Positions 24,627 through 33,807 of a stretch of 64,000 nucleotides of DNA are shown here, piece by piece. The stretch spans positions 1 to 64,000 of the forward strand of contig DYMU01000001.1 of the NCBI GenBank assembly GCA_020721445.1. Reading direction: 5' to 3'. This stretch comes from Gemmobacter nectariphilus. GTDB lineage: Bacteria; Pseudomonadota; Alphaproteobacteria; Rhodobacterales; Rhodobacteraceae. Every line of letters begins with the position of its first letter. Within the stretch, counting starts at the first letter, position 1. A program made the position numbers and the translations under genes. The notes below the pieces were generated by a model, which made no database searches, had not been told where the DNA came from, and saw only the letters and a program-made list of their open reading frames with translations.

Positions 24627-26006
24627 ATGCGCCAATGTCTGCCGCTTGCCGCCTTCCTCGCCGCGACAGCCCTGACCGCCTGCGGGCCCGTGCCCTCGGC
24701 CGAGGTGTCGAAGGGCTTGGCCTATGACCGCGTCACCGACCCCGCGTTGCCCGCGATGCCAAGCTTTGCCAGTGGCCCTGCCGTCGGGGCCACGCGGTCG
24801 AACGCGGCGATGGCCGTCGATTTTCTGGACCTTGCATTTCGGATGGAAAGCGGGCGCGCCCTGCCAGTGCTGACCCGGTTCGAAGGCCCGATCACCGTGG
24901 CCCTGACCGGCGATATCCCGGCCTCGGCCGTTCCCGAACTGGCCCGCCTGATCGCCCGGTTCCGCGCCGAGGCCGGGCTTGACATCCGCCAGACCAGCGG
25001 GCCCGCCTCGATCACTGTCGATTTCCAGCCCAAGTCGGCGCTGCGCCGTGCCGTGCCCTCGGCGGCCTGTTTCGTGGTGCCCGGCGTGCGCTCGCTGCAA
25101 GACTACAGTGCCGCCCGCCGTGGCGCGGCCGTCGATTGGGCGCGGCTGCAACGCCGCGAACAGGTTGCCGTCATCGCCCCGTCCGACAGCAGCCCACAAG
25201 AGCTGCGCGACTGCCTGCACGAAGAACTGGCGCAGGCCATGGGCCCGCTGAACGACCTGTTCCGCCTGCCGGATTCGGTGTTCAACGACGACAATTTCCA
25301 TTCGGTGCTGACCGGCTTTGACATGCTGATGCTGCGGGTTCATTACGCCCCCGAATTGCGCTCGGGCATGACCCGGGCCGAGGTCGCGGCCCGCCTGCCG
25401 GGCATACTGGCGCGCGTCAATCCGGCCGGTGCGGCGGTCAGTGGCACGGCGGGGCAGATCAGCCCGCGCGCTTGGGTTGCTGCCGCGGAAACCGCGTTTG
25501 GCGCGCGCGGCAGCACCGCGGCCAGCCAGTCTGCCGCCGCGCGGATGATCAGCGTCGCCCAAGCGCAAGGCTGGACCGACGGGCGCCTTGCCTTCAGCCA
25601 CTTTGCCAGGGGCCGCGCCCTGACCGGAACCGATGCCCCCGGGGCCATCGTCGCCTATACCCGCGCCGCGCAGATCTGGCGCACCCAGCCCGGGGCGCAG
25701 ATCCACACCGCCCATGTCGATATGCAGCTTTCGGCCTTTGCCCTGTCCTCGGGGCAGTTTGCACGGGTTCTTGCGCTGACCGACCGTGCCATTCCGGTCG
25801 CCCGCAGCCACCAGAACGCGGCGCTGCTGGCCTCGCTGCTGGCGATGCGGGCCGAGGCGCTGGAGGCCACGGGACGGCACGCAGCGGCACAAAAGGCCCG
25901 GCTCGACAGTCTGGGTTGGGCGCGCTATGCGTTCGGGTCAGAGGTTCTGGTGCGGGCGCGGTTGTCCGATATCCGCGCCCTCGCCATGCGGGGCGCGCGG
26001 GGCTAA
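24627..26006 (+). CDS. DUF2927 lipoprotein
   Basis: A 459-residue lipoprotein with signal LPLAAFLAATALTAC; Cys18 or so is the acylation site. The DUF2927 domain shows CLHEELAQAMGPLNDLFRLPDSVFNDDNF followed by LTGFDMLMLRVHY in the central part (residues about 200-240), a region with a protease-like HE motif in this family. The C-terminal third is helical and TPR-like. It sits between the MoxR and VWA genes, a setting seen often in Rhodobacteraceae. Function is unknown. Confidence 0.85.
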   Translation: MRQCLPLAAFLAATALTACGPVPSAEVSKGLAYDRVTDPALPAMPSFASGPAVGATRSNAAMAVDFLDLAFRMESGRALPVLTRFEGPITVALTGDIPASAVPELARLIARFRAEAGLDIRQTSGPASITVDFQPKSALRRAVPSAACFVVPGVRSLQDYSAARRGAAVDWARLQRREQVAVIAPSDSSPQELRDCLHEELAQAMGPLNDLFRLPDSVFNDDNFHSVLTGFDMLMLRVHYAPELRSGMTRAEVAARLPGILARVNPAGAAVSGTAGQISPRAWVAAAETAFGARGSTAASQSAAARMISVAQAQGWTDGRLAFSHFARGRALTGTDAPGAIVAYTRAAQIWRTQPGAQIHTAHVDMQLSAFALSSGQFARVLALTDRAIPVARSHQNAALLASLLAMRAEALEATGRHAAAQKARLDSLGWARYAFGSEVLVRARLSDIRALAMRGARG

Positions 26007-26048
26007 GCCATCGGCCCGCCCTGCCGGGGAACAGGCAAGGGGTGGCGG

Positions 26049-26216
26049 ATGATCGGTCTGGCGGGTTTGGTGCTTGGCGGCCTGTTCGGCGCAACCGTCG
26101 CAAGAAGGCGCGGCGGCAGCGGCCTTGACGTGGCAAAGGATACCGCAGGCTTTGGCATAGCCTTTGGCCTGCTGGGGGCGGTCGTCACGATCTTTGCCGA
26201 ACGCGTGCTGGGCTGA
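26049..26216 (+). CDS. 55-residue small membrane protein
   Basis: A short gene encoding about 55 residues: MIGLAGLVLGGLFGATVARR, then a polar middle GGSGLDVAKD, then a second hydrophobic segment GFGIAFGLLGAVVTIFAE. Two membrane segments joined by a basic loop. A GGGGTGGCGG-like ribosome site precedes it. It lies between DUF2927 and the VWA gene on the same strand with short gaps. The pattern of alternating Gly and hydrophobic residues and the operon position support it as real. Confidence 0.68.
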   Translation: MIGLAGLVLGGLFGATVARRRGGSGLDVAKDTAGFGIAFGLLGAVVTIFAERVLG

Positions 26217-26254
26217 TGAGCGCTTTGCCGCTAAAGCTTCGCGAGGAATAGCCG

Positions 26255-27436
26255 ATGTTCCTGCCGTTCTTCGACATCCTGCGCCGGTCGGGCATTCCGG
26301 TGTCCTTGCGCGAATACCTGTCGCTTCTGGAAGGCATGGCCGCAGGTCTGGTGACCTATGATGTCGAGGGGTTCTACTACCTGTCGCGCACCGCGCTGGT
26401 AAAGGACGAACGCCACCTTGACCGCTTTGACCGCGCCTTTGCCCAGGCGTTTGAAGGGCTGGAGGCAATCACCCCCGATCAGGTGCTGGACGCCACCCGC
26501 CTGCCCCGCGACTGGCTGGAAAAGCTGGCCGAGCGCCACCTGACGCCGCAAGAGCGCGCCGAGATACAGGCGCTTGGCGGTTTTGACGCGCTGATGGACA
26601 CTCTGAAAAAGCGGCTGGAAGAGCAGAAGGGCCGCCATCAGGGCGGCAACACTTGGATCGGCACCGCCGGCACCAGCCCGTTTGGCGCTTACGGCTACAA
26701 CCCCGAGGGCGTGCGGATCGGCCAAGACGAAAGCCGCCACCAGCGCGCGGTCAAGGTCTGGGACAAGCGGGTGTTCCGCAATCTTGATGACCGGGTGGAG
26801 TTGGGCACCCGCAACATCAAGATCGCGCTGCGGTCCTTGCGCCGTTGGGCCCGCGACGGCGCCGCGCAAGAATTTGATCTGGAAGGCACGGTGCGCGAAA
26901 CCGCCCGCAACGGCTGGCTTGACGTGCAAACCCGGCCCGAGCGGCGCAACGCGGTGAAGGTCTTGTTGTTTCTGGACGTGGGCGGCAGCATGGACCCCTA
27001 TATCCGCGTGCTGGAAGAGCTGTTCAGCGCCGCAAGATCCGAGTTCAAGCACCTGATCCCGTTCTATTTTCACAACTGCCTGTATGAGGGCGTCTGGCGC
27101 GACAATGCCCGTCGCTGGGATGCGCAGACCCCGACCGCCGAGGTGTTGCGCAGCTATGGCGCGGACTATCGCTGCATCTTTGTCGGCGACGCCGCGATGT
27201 CGCCTTATGAAATCCTGCACCCCGGCGGGGCCAATGAACACTGGAACCCCGAAAGTGGGCAGGTCTGGCTGCAACGCGCCTGCACGCACTGGCCGCATCA
27301 TCTGTGGATCAACCCGGTGCCCGAGGCGCATTGGCAATATACCCAGTCCACCCGGCTGATCCGTGATATCTTCGATCAGCGCATGGTGCCGATGACGTTG
27401 GAAGGCATCGCCCGCGGCCTGAGGGAAATCAGATGA
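26255..27436 (+). CDS. CoxE-like VWA-domain protein, MoxR partner
   Basis: A 393-residue VWA protein. The N-terminal part is helical (residues 1-125, FLPFFDILRRSGIPVSLREY). The VWA domain begins near 235 with VLLFLDVGGSMDPYI; the metal site is DVGGS instead of DxSGS, as usual in this family. It continues with FYFHNCLYEGVW and an ending FDQRMVPMTLEGIARGLREI. With MoxR it should form an AAA-VWA chaperone couple that inserts metals or remodels membrane or periplasmic complexes. GAGGAA precedes the ATG. It overlaps the next gene by four bases. Confidence 0.9.
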   Translation: MFLPFFDILRRSGIPVSLREYLSLLEGMAAGLVTYDVEGFYYLSRTALVKDERHLDRFDRAFAQAFEGLEAITPDQVLDATRLPRDWLEKLAERHLTPQERAEIQALGGFDALMDTLKKRLEEQKGRHQGGNTWIGTAGTSPFGAYGYNPEGVRIGQDESRHQRAVKVWDKRVFRNLDDRVELGTRNIKIALRSLRRWARDGAAQEFDLEGTVRETARNGWLDVQTRPERRNAVKVLLFLDVGGSMDPYIRVLEELFSAARSEFKHLIPFYFHNCLYEGVWRDNARRWDAQTPTAEVLRSYGADYRCIFVGDAAMSPYEILHPGGANEHWNPESGQVWLQRACTHWPHHLWINPVPEAHWQYTQSTRLIRDIFDQRMVPMTLEGIARGLREIR

Positions 27437-27789
27437 GCCTGATCCGCCGCCACCCTATTCTGACCCTGACCTTCGCGCTTGCGCTTGTGCTGACGCTGTT
27501 CTTTGCCGTGCGCTTTACGGTGCAGGTGGTCTATTGGTCGAACCCCGACCATCGCAACCAGCAGGTGCAACCTTGGATGACCGTCGGCTATATCGGCAAA
27601 AGCTGGGGCCTGCCCGCGCGCGAGATTGATGCCATGGCCGGCCTGCCGCCGCCGCAAAGGGGCAGGCCGGCATCGCTACAGCAGATTGCGCGCGACCGTG
27701 GGGTGCCGGTGGCCGAGGTCATTGCCCAGGTGGAAAGCGCGCTGGCGGTGTTGCTGGCGCAGCGGGCGCTGGAACAGGTCAGCCCCTGA
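27433..27789 (+). CDS. small membrane-anchored protein of unknown function
   Basis: A 118-residue protein with one N-terminal membrane anchor (residues about 8-32, PILTLTFALALVLTLFF) and a soluble part containing PWMTVGYIGKSWGLP and a C-terminal LQQIARDRGVPVAEVIAQVESAL. Its ATG overlaps the stop of the VWA gene, and its stop abuts the DedA start at 27789. Co-translation with the VWA gene suggests a part in the same process. I do not recognise the family. Confidence 0.72.
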   Translation: MSLIRRHPILTLTFALALVLTLFFAVRFTVQVVYWSNPDHRNQQVQPWMTVGYIGKSWGLPAREIDAMAGLPPPQRGRPASLQQIARDRGVPVAEVIAQVESALAVLLAQRALEQVSP

Positions 27790-28379
27790 TGACCGATTGG
27801 GTTCTGGCAGCCGTGCCCATCTATGGGCCGTGGCTGGTGGCGATTGTCACCTTCCTGTCCTGTCTTGCGCTGCCGGTGCCCGCGTCGATCCTGATGCTGA
27901 CCGCAGGCGGCTTTGCCGCGGCGGGCGATCTGGTGTTGTGGCAGGTGGTGGCGGGCGCGCTGCTGGGGGCGGTGGCGGGGGATCAGGCCGGGTATTGGGC
28001 CGCGCGCCTTGGTGGGGCGGCACTATTGGACCGCGCCGCCACCGGCGCGCGCGCTGCCCTGATCGCCCGCGCGCAGGCGCTGATCGCCGCCAAGGGGGCG
28101 ATGGCGGTGTTCCTGTCGCGCTGGCTGGTCAGCCCGCTGGGCCCCTATGCCAATCTTGTGACCGGGGCCACCCGCTTTGGCTGGCTGACCTTCACCATCG
28201 CGGGCGTCGTGGGCGAAGCGGTCTGGGTCGCCGTCTACACCGGCGCGGGCTACAGCTTTGGCGGCAATCTGCAGGCGGCCACCGAATTTGCAGGCTCGAT
28301 CCTTGGCTTTCTGGCGGCGGGGGCGGTGGCGCTTGGCCTTGGCTGGTGGCTGTGGACGCTTGCACAACGCGGTGAGTGA
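27789..28379 (+). CDS. DedA/VTT-family membrane protein
   Basis: A 196-residue polytopic membrane protein of the DedA group. Characteristic stretches include LALPVPASILMLTAGGFAAAG, GAVAGDQAGYWAARLGG, FLSRWLVSPLGPYANLVTG and GEAVWVAVYTGAGYSFGG. The family moves phospholipid carriers and affects membrane homeostasis. Its start shares one base with the end of the upstream gene. It is somewhat short compared with usual DedA proteins but keeps the core. Confidence 0.88.
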   Translation: MTDWVLAAVPIYGPWLVAIVTFLSCLALPVPASILMLTAGGFAAAGDLVLWQVVAGALLGAVAGDQAGYWAARLGGAALLDRAATGARAALIARAQALIAAKGAMAVFLSRWLVSPLGPYANLVTGATRFGWLTFTIAGVVGEAVWVAVYTGAGYSFGGNLQAATEFAGSILGFLAAGAVALGLGWWLWTLAQRGE

Positions 28380-28418
28380 CCCTTTCCCTTTTGCATCAAC
28401 CGCCCCATATTCTGCCGC

Positions 28419-29126
28419 ATGATCAAGTTGCTTCCCATCCTTCTGGCCGTCGGCTATGCGCTGTTGATGTGGCGTTTTTCGGTGTGGCGCACCGCGCGGG
28501 TGCTTGATGCACAAAGCAAGCCCCTGACCGACCCCTCCATCACCCGGCTGGCCGACCAGATGGCCGCCGCGCTGGACATTCCGGCGATCAAGGTCAGCGT
28601 GTTTGAAATTGACGCCGTCAATGGCCTTGCCGCCCCCGATGGCCGCATCTTCCTGACACGTGGCTTTCTGAACCGCAAGGCGCGTGGCGAGGTGACGGCC
28701 GAAGAACTGGCGGCGGTCATCGCGCATGAATTGGGCCATGTCGCGCTTGGCCACACCCGGCGGCGGATGATCGATTTCACCGGGCAGAATGCGGTGTTCC
28801 TGATGCTGTCGGCGCTGCTGAACCGTTTTATCCCGATCATCGGCGTCTGGATCGCCAGCATGATCTCGACCGCGCTGATGGCCCGCATGTCGCGGCGCGA
28901 TGAATTCGAGGCCGACGCCTATGCCTCGGCGCTGCTGGTCAAATCCGGCATCGGCACCGCGCCGCAAAAATCACTGTTCCGCAAGTTGCAGGCGCTGACC
29001 GACAATGCCGGTGCCGGGGTGCCCGCCTGGCTGTTAAGCCACCCGAAAACCGATGATCGCATCGCCGCGATCGAGGCGGCCGAGGCGCGCTGGTCTACCC
29101 CGCCACGGCCTTTGCCAGACGATTGA
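28419..29126 (+). CDS. M48-family zinc metalloprotease
   Basis: A 235-residue HtpX/Ste24-like protease. The zinc site is HELGH (103-107), with the third ligand Glu164 in RRDEFEADAY. An N-terminal membrane segment is at residues about 4-20, and a hydrophobic hairpin lies near 125-155. Family members degrade damaged or misassembled membrane proteins. It follows DedA closely. Its last 32 bases overlap the convergent PIN gene, an arrangement that could let the two antisense transcripts interfere. Confidence 0.88.
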   Translation: MIKLLPILLAVGYALLMWRFSVWRTARVLDAQSKPLTDPSITRLADQMAAALDIPAIKVSVFEIDAVNGLAAPDGRIFLTRGFLNRKARGEVTAEELAAVIAHELGHVALGHTRRRMIDFTGQNAVFLMLSALLNRFIPIIGVWIASMISTALMARMSRRDEFEADAYASALLVKSGIGTAPQKSLFRKLQALTDNAGAGVPAWLLSHPKTDDRIAAIEAAEARWSTPPRPLPDD

Positions 29127-29637
29127 GCCTGGCGCGCTTGAGCAGCGATTTCAACGTGAACTCCTGTCCCGCCATCCGGCATGCCGTGGCGTGGACACGC
29201 GCCACCACCTCGCCCACCACAGCCGGGTGATGCGACCACATTTCCCACAAAAACCCATCCGGGTCGCGGCGTTTCAGGCCCTCTTCGGCCAGCAGGTGAT
29301 GCGGGAAATCCACGGCGTTGAAGGTCACGATCACATCGGCGTGGCTGGCAATCGCCACGGCCAGCACATGCACGTCATTGGGGTCGGGCAGCAACAGGCG
29401 CGCTTCAAGCCCGGGTTGCGCGCGGGTCATGGCGTGGGGGAATGCCCGGCGCATCGCCGCCGCCTCGGCCTCGGCAATCACCTGCGCCGCTGGCCCCAGC
29501 TTGACGGTGGCCCGCACCCATTCGTTCAGGATGCGTTCGGAAAACACCGGCTCATACAGCCCGGCGCTTGCGCAGCCCGACAAGATCTCACGCAGGACGG
29601 TGGGATAGAGCACGCAGGCGTCCAGCACCGCCTTCAT
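29095..29637 (-). CDS. PIN-domain nuclease-like protein
   Basis: A 180-residue PIN-domain protein. Acidic active-site positions are visible: Asp7 in VLDACVLYPT, Glu near residue 38 in ILNEWVRAT, Asp in LLPDPNDVHVLAVAI near 89, and FNAVDFP near 108. The PIN fold cuts RNA and in toxin pairs acts as VapC. No antitoxin gene is next to it; the neighbours are an M48 protease (overlapping 32 bases tail to tail) and an rRNA methyltransferase. It belongs to a larger solitary PIN group and need not be a toxin. Confidence 0.8.
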   Translation of the reverse strand: MKAVLDACVLYPTVLREILSGCASAGLYEPVFSERILNEWVRATVKLGPAAQVIAEAEAAAMRRAFPHAMTRAQPGLEARLLLPDPNDVHVLAVAIASHADVIVTFNAVDFPHHLLAEEGLKRRDPDGFLWEMWSHHPAVVGEVVARVHATACRMAGQEFTLKSLLKRARLNRLAKAVAG

Positions 29638-29719
29638 GCCGCGCGCCTATCCGGCGGCACCCGTCGTGGCGCAGGCCCGCGCAATGACCGACCGACAGAA
29701 GCCAAATAGCCCCCCCGCA

Positions 29720-30952
29720 TCAGCCATCCAGCCGGAAGAACAGCGCCTTCAGATACCCCGACTCGGCCAGTTGCGGCAGCATCGGGTGGTCTGGCCCGGC
29801 AAAGCCGGTGTGGATCAGTTGCGCCCGCCGCCCGCCCCGCCCGATACCGCGCCCGCAGGCGTTGCGAAACGATGCCAGATCGGCGGCATGGCTGCACGAA
29901 CACAGGCCCAGATAGCCGCCCGGCGCCACCAAGGGGGCTGCCAGCCGTGCCAGCCGTTCATAGGCGCGCAATCCCGCCTCCAGCGCCGGTTTCGCGGGCG
30001 CAAAGGCGGGCGGATCGCAGATCACCAGATCAAAGCGTGCCCCTTCCGCGCCCAAAGCCTCCAGCACATCAAAGGCATCGCCCTGCCGCGTGGCAAAGCG
30101 CGCCGCAACCCCCATCGCGGCGGCACCCTCTTGTGCCAAGGCAAGGGCCGGGGCCGACCCATCCACCGCCAAGGCGCTGTGTGCCCCCGCCGCAAGACAG
30201 GACAGACCAAAGCCGCCGACGTGGCTGAACATGTCCAGCACCGTTGCCCCCTTGGCCAGACGGGCGGCAAAGGCGTGGTTCGGGCGCTGGTCAAAGAACA
30301 ACCCGGTCTTCTGCCCGCCCACCAGATCGGCCATATACAATGCGCCATTCATCGGCACCGTCAGCGGCCCGGCCAAAGCGCCCGAAACCACGGCCACCTC
30401 TTCGGTCAGACCTTCCAAGCCCCGCGCCCGGCCCGAGGCGTTCTTGACCACCGTCGTCACCCCGGTCACGTCGCGCAACGCGCCCACCAGCGCGTCCAGA
30501 TGCGCCTCGGCCCAGGCAGCATTGGGCTGCACCACCGCCACATCGCCAAAGCGGTCAATCACCACGCCGGGCAGGCCATCGGCCTCGGCATGCACCAGCC
30601 GGTAGAACGGCGCATCAAACAGCCGCGCCCGCATGTCCTGCGCCCGCGCGATCCGCGCGGCAAACCATGCCCGGTCAATCACCGCGTCCACATCGCGGTC
30701 CAGCATCCGGCAGATGATCTTTGACTTGGGGTTGACCGTCACCAGACCCAGCGGCCGCCGTTCGCCATCTTCCAGCACCGCAAGCGCGCCGGGGGCAAGG
30801 CTTTGGGTGCGCCTGTCGGTCACCAGCTCATCGGCATAGACCCAAGGAAAGCCATGGCGGATCGCCCGCGCCTCGGCCTTTGGTTTCAGGCGCACAACGG
30901 CAAGGCTGTGCGGGTTCTCTTCGGGGGCGTCATGCGCAAGCGGAGGGGTCAT
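29720..30952 (-). CDS. rlmI: RlmI-like 23S rRNA cytosine methyltransferase
   Basis: A 410-residue SAM-dependent RNA methyltransferase. A PUA domain at the N-terminus (HGFPWVYADELV, residues about 35-46), a central EEHAD-type region (FYRLVHAEADGLPGVVIDRFG), SAM motif I VLDMFSHVGGFGLSCL and catalytic DPPAF are visible. RlmI makes m5C at position 1962 of 23S rRNA in E. coli. Two adjacent in-frame ATG codons exist; 30952 gives six bases from the GGGAGG site, 30955 only three. Confidence 0.88.
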   Translation of the reverse strand: MTPPLAHDAPEENPHSLAVVRLKPKAEARAIRHGFPWVYADELVTDRRTQSLAPGALAVLEDGERRPLGLVTVNPKSKIICRMLDRDVDAVIDRAWFAARIARAQDMRARLFDAPFYRLVHAEADGLPGVVIDRFGDVAVVQPNAAWAEAHLDALVGALRDVTGVTTVVKNASGRARGLEGLTEEVAVVSGALAGPLTVPMNGALYMADLVGGQKTGLFFDQRPNHAFAARLAKGATVLDMFSHVGGFGLSCLAAGAHSALAVDGSAPALALAQEGAAAMGVAARFATRQGDAFDVLEALGAEGARFDLVICDPPAFAPAKPALEAGLRAYERLARLAAPLVAPGGYLGLCSCSHAADLASFRNACGRGIGRGGRRAQLIHTGFAGPDHPMLPQLAESGYLKALFFRLDG

Positions 30953-31008
30953 CATCCGCCTCCCTTACCGCATCTTCGCGGCTTCGGAAATGCCCGTCGC
31001 GCCTGTTG

Positions 31009-31680
31009 TCAGTTCGACAGCACCGACGGGTTGCTCAGCGCACGGCTGATCAGCATCGGATCGGTCACTGGCGTGGACAATTCGCGCCGGATCACCTGCG
31101 CCAGCTGCTCCACCACCACCACCCGCTGGCTGCGGCCCATCCGTTCTTCGGCCACCGCCCTGCTGCCACCGGCGGCCTTGGCATCGGCCACAACCGGGCG
31201 CGGACCGTCCAGCACGGCGCCGGTCTGGGCGTCGGTCACGGTCATCAGGAAATGCATCGAATGGGTGCCGCCCACCGTGTAGCGGGTTTTTTCGGTCACC
31301 GAATGGAACCGCGTCACCTCAATATCGACCACCACCTTGCGGCCACGGGTCATGGCGCCCGTCGCACGGTCAGTCGCTTCCTTGAAGATCGACGTGACCT
31401 GAGCATGGCGGTTGCCGACCGGCTCGCCGCGCCAGACAATGTCCGCGATCGGAAAATAGACATTGGCTTCTGACACCTTCAGGCGATCGGGCACCGAAAT
31501 GCGAACGTCTTCGACATCATATTGCGCCGCCAGCACCTGACGGACCTCGGTCAGGGCGGCATCGGGGCGACCTTGGGTTCCCAGCGACATCACCGTGTCC
31601 GACCGGGTGGCGGGCGCGCTGCCTGCACAGGCCGCCAGAACCGTGGTCACAGCCAGCATCGGGAACAAAAGCGTTTTCAT
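31009..31680 (-). CDS. lipoprotein of unknown function
   Basis: A 223-residue lipoprotein with signal KTLLFPMLAVTTVLAAC and acylated Cys near residue 18. The mature part is soluble with mixed beta and alpha character (ISVPDRLKVSEANVYFPIADIVWRGEP, RFHSVTEKTRYTVGGTHSMHF). I do not recognise the family by name. The ATG at 31680 is chosen because GGAGGAT lies 8-10 bases upstream. It is divergent from edd with a 239-base gap. Confidence 0.78.
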   Translation of the reverse strand: MKTLLFPMLAVTTVLAACAGSAPATRSDTVMSLGTQGRPDAALTEVRQVLAAQYDVEDVRISVPDRLKVSEANVYFPIADIVWRGEPVGNRHAQVTSIFKEATDRATGAMTRGRKVVVDIEVTRFHSVTEKTRYTVGGTHSMHFLMTVTDAQTGAVLDGPRPVVADAKAAGGSRAVAEERMGRSQRVVVVEQLAQVIRRELSTPVTDPMLISRALSNPSVLSN

Positions 31681-31859
31681 TGCCAGATCCTCCGCAGGGA
31701 TTCTCCCCGTCATCTGGTATGGTGGCGCGCAAAGGTGGCAACAATGCGCTGCAATCACGCCAAAAGTACGAAAATGCGGCGGTAATCTTGCCCAAGCTGC
31801 CCGATCTGGCGCTACACTTCGCAACAACCGCTTGCGCGGCAATTTGCCCCCGGTCAGGT

Positions 31860-31873
31860 TGTTAGCGCTATCA
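31860..31873. promoter_or_regulatory. LacI-family-type palindrome upstream of edd
   Basis: TGTTAGCGCTATCA is a palindrome with a central GCGC and a single mismatch, as in operators of many LacI-family sugar regulators. It lies 47 bases before the edd start, where a repressor would act. The regulator gene is not in the window. Confidence 0.5.
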
Positions 31874-31919
31874 GTTTCTGGTAAACCAAACCAACCCGAC
31901 GCACCGAAAGAGGCCCACC

Positions 31920-33725
31920 ATGCCGCTGCACCCAATGATCGCCCGCGTCACCGACCGCATCCGCGCGCGCAGCGATGGCCCGCGCAGCGCCTATCTGGCC
32001 CGGATGGCGGCGGCGGTTCAGACTGGCCCGTCGCGCAGCCACCTGACCTGCGGCAATCAGGCCCATGCTTATGCCGCGATGGACACCGACAAGCCCAGCC
32101 TTGCCACCACCCGCGCGCCCAATATCGGCATCGTCACCGCCTATAATGACATGTTGTCCGCGCATCAGCCGTTTGAACGCTATCCCGACCTGATCCGCAG
32201 CGCCGCCCGCGCCGCCGGGGCCACGGCTCAGGTCGCAGGCGGCGTGCCCGCCATGTGTGACGGCGTGACCCAAGGCCAGCCGGGAATGGAACTGTCGCTG
32301 TTTTCGCGCGATGTGATCGCCCTTGCCGCCGGGATCGCGCTGAGCCACAACACCTTCGACGCAGCCCTTTACCTTGGCGTCTGTGACAAGATCGTGCCCG
32401 GCCTGATCATCGCCGCCGCCAGCTTTGGCCATATCCCCGCCGTCTTTGTCCCCGCGGGTCCAATGACCAGCGGCATCCCGAACGATGAAAAATCCGCCGT
32501 CCGCAACGCCTATGCCGAAGGTCGCGCCAGCCGCGAACAGCTGATGGCCGCCGAGATGGCCAGCTACCACGGCCCCGGCACCTGCACCTTCTACGGCACC
32601 GCCAACACCAACCAGATGCTGATGGAGTTCATGGGCCTGCACCTGCCCGGCGCCAGTTTCATCACCCCCGGCACGCCCTTGCGCGAGGCGCTGACCGTGG
32701 CCGCCGTGGAACGTGCGGCCCAGATCACCGCGCTTGGCAATGATTTCCGCCCGGCGGGCGAGATCCTTGACGAACGGGCTTACGTCAACGGCCTTGTCGG
32801 GCTGATGGCGACGGGCGGGTCGACCAATCTTGTGCTGCACCTGCCCGCCATGGCCCGCGCCTCTGGCGTGATCCTCGATCTGCAAGACTTTGCCGATATC
32901 TCGGAAGTGGTGCCGCTGATGGCCAAGGTCTATCCCAACGGTCTGGCCGACGTGAACCATTTCCACGCCGCAGGCGGGTTGCAATTCCTGATCAACCAAC
33001 TGCTTGACGCAGGCCTGCTGCACGAAGACGCCAAAACCATCGCAGGCGAAGGGTTGTCGGCCTACCGACAGGAAGCCACGCTGAAAGACGGCAAGCTGGG
33101 CTGGCAGGACGGCCCGCGCGACAGTCTGAACGAAAAGATCGTCCGCCCCGCCAGCAACCCGTTTGCAGCGCACGGCGGCCTGACCCAACTGTCCGGCAAC
33201 CTGGGCCGCGGCGTGATCAAGATCTCCGCCGTCGCCCCCGAGCGTCACATCATCGAAGCCCCCGCCCGCATTTTCCACACCCAGGACGCGGTCAAAGCCG
33301 CGTTCAAAGCGGGCGAGTTCACCTCTAACACCGTGGTTGTCGTCCGCTTCCAGGGCCCCAGCGCCAATGGCATGCCGGAACTGCACTCGCTCACCCCCAC
33401 GCTGTCGGTGTTGCAAGACCGCGGCCTGCGGGTCGCCCTTGTTACCGATGGCCGCATGTCCGGGGCCAGCGGCAAAGTGCCCGCCGCCATCCATGTCTCG
33501 CCCGAGGCCGCCAAGGGGGGGCCGCTGGCCCGGCTGCGCGACGGCGACATCATCCGGCTTGACGCGACCAACGGCAGCCTCACCGTGCTGGCCGACGATT
33601 TCGACAGCCGCCCCGCCGTCACCATCGACCTTTCGGCCAACCGCCATGGCATCGGACGCGATCTGTTCGAGGCGTTCCGTCAGAATGTCGGCACCGCCGA
33701 TGCCGGTGCTAGCGTGCTGCTCTGA
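31920..33725 (+). CDS. edd: 6-phosphogluconate dehydratase
   Basis: A 601-residue iron-sulfur dehydratase of the IlvD/Edd family, first enzyme specific to the Entner-Doudoroff pathway (6-phosphogluconate to KDPG). Visible motifs: [49 protein letters not shown] with cluster Cys, [14 protein letters not shown], and [26 protein letters not shown] precedes the ATG. The following eda is co-oriented, 82 bases downstream. A LacI-type palindrome lies upstream. Length is normal. Confidence 0.96.
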   Translation: MPLHPMIARVTDRIRARSDGPRSAYLARMAAAVQTGPSRSHLTCGNQAHAYAAMDTDKPSLATTRAPNIGIVTAYNDMLSAHQPFERYPDLIRSAARAAGATAQVAGGVPAMCDGVTQGQPGMELSLFSRDVIALAAGIALSHNTFDAALYLGVCDKIVPGLIIAAASFGHIPAVFVPAGPMTSGIPNDEKSAVRNAYAEGRASREQLMAAEMASYHGPGTCTFYGTANTNQMLMEFMGLHLPGASFITPGTPLREALTVAAVERAAQITALGNDFRPAGEILDERAYVNGLVGLMATGGSTNLVLHLPAMARASGVILDLQDFADISEVVPLMAKVYPNGLADVNHFHAAGGLQFLINQLLDAGLLHEDAKTIAGEGLSAYRQEATLKDGKLGWQDGPRDSLNEKIVRPASNPFAAHGGLTQLSGNLGRGVIKISAVAPERHIIEAPARIFHTQDAVKAAFKAGEFTSNTVVVVRFQGPSANGMPELHSLTPTLSVLQDRGLRVALVTDGRMSGASGKVPAAIHVSPEAAKGGPLARLRDGDIIRLDATNGSLTVLADDFDSRPAVTIDLSANRHGIGRDLFEAFRQNVGTADAGASVLL

Positions 33726-33732
33726 TCTTTGC

Positions 33733-33765
33733 ATTTCCTCTTGGCAAAAATACCCCCGCCGGAGG
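33733..33765. repeat. dispersed intergenic repeat, copy 2
   Basis: TTTCCTCTTGGCAAAAATAC with a following CCCCGCCGGAGG is the reverse-orientation match of the element at 8751. It lies between edd and eda. Confidence 0.55.
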
Positions 33766-33807
33766 CTCCCGTTCTTCCCACCCTCGCCCCGTTACAGGAC
33801 CATTCCC

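Noticed and set aside
29095-29637. VapC toxin of a toxin-antitoxin pair
   Set aside because: The PIN motifs are present but no small antitoxin gene lies next to it, so a toxin pair is not supported.
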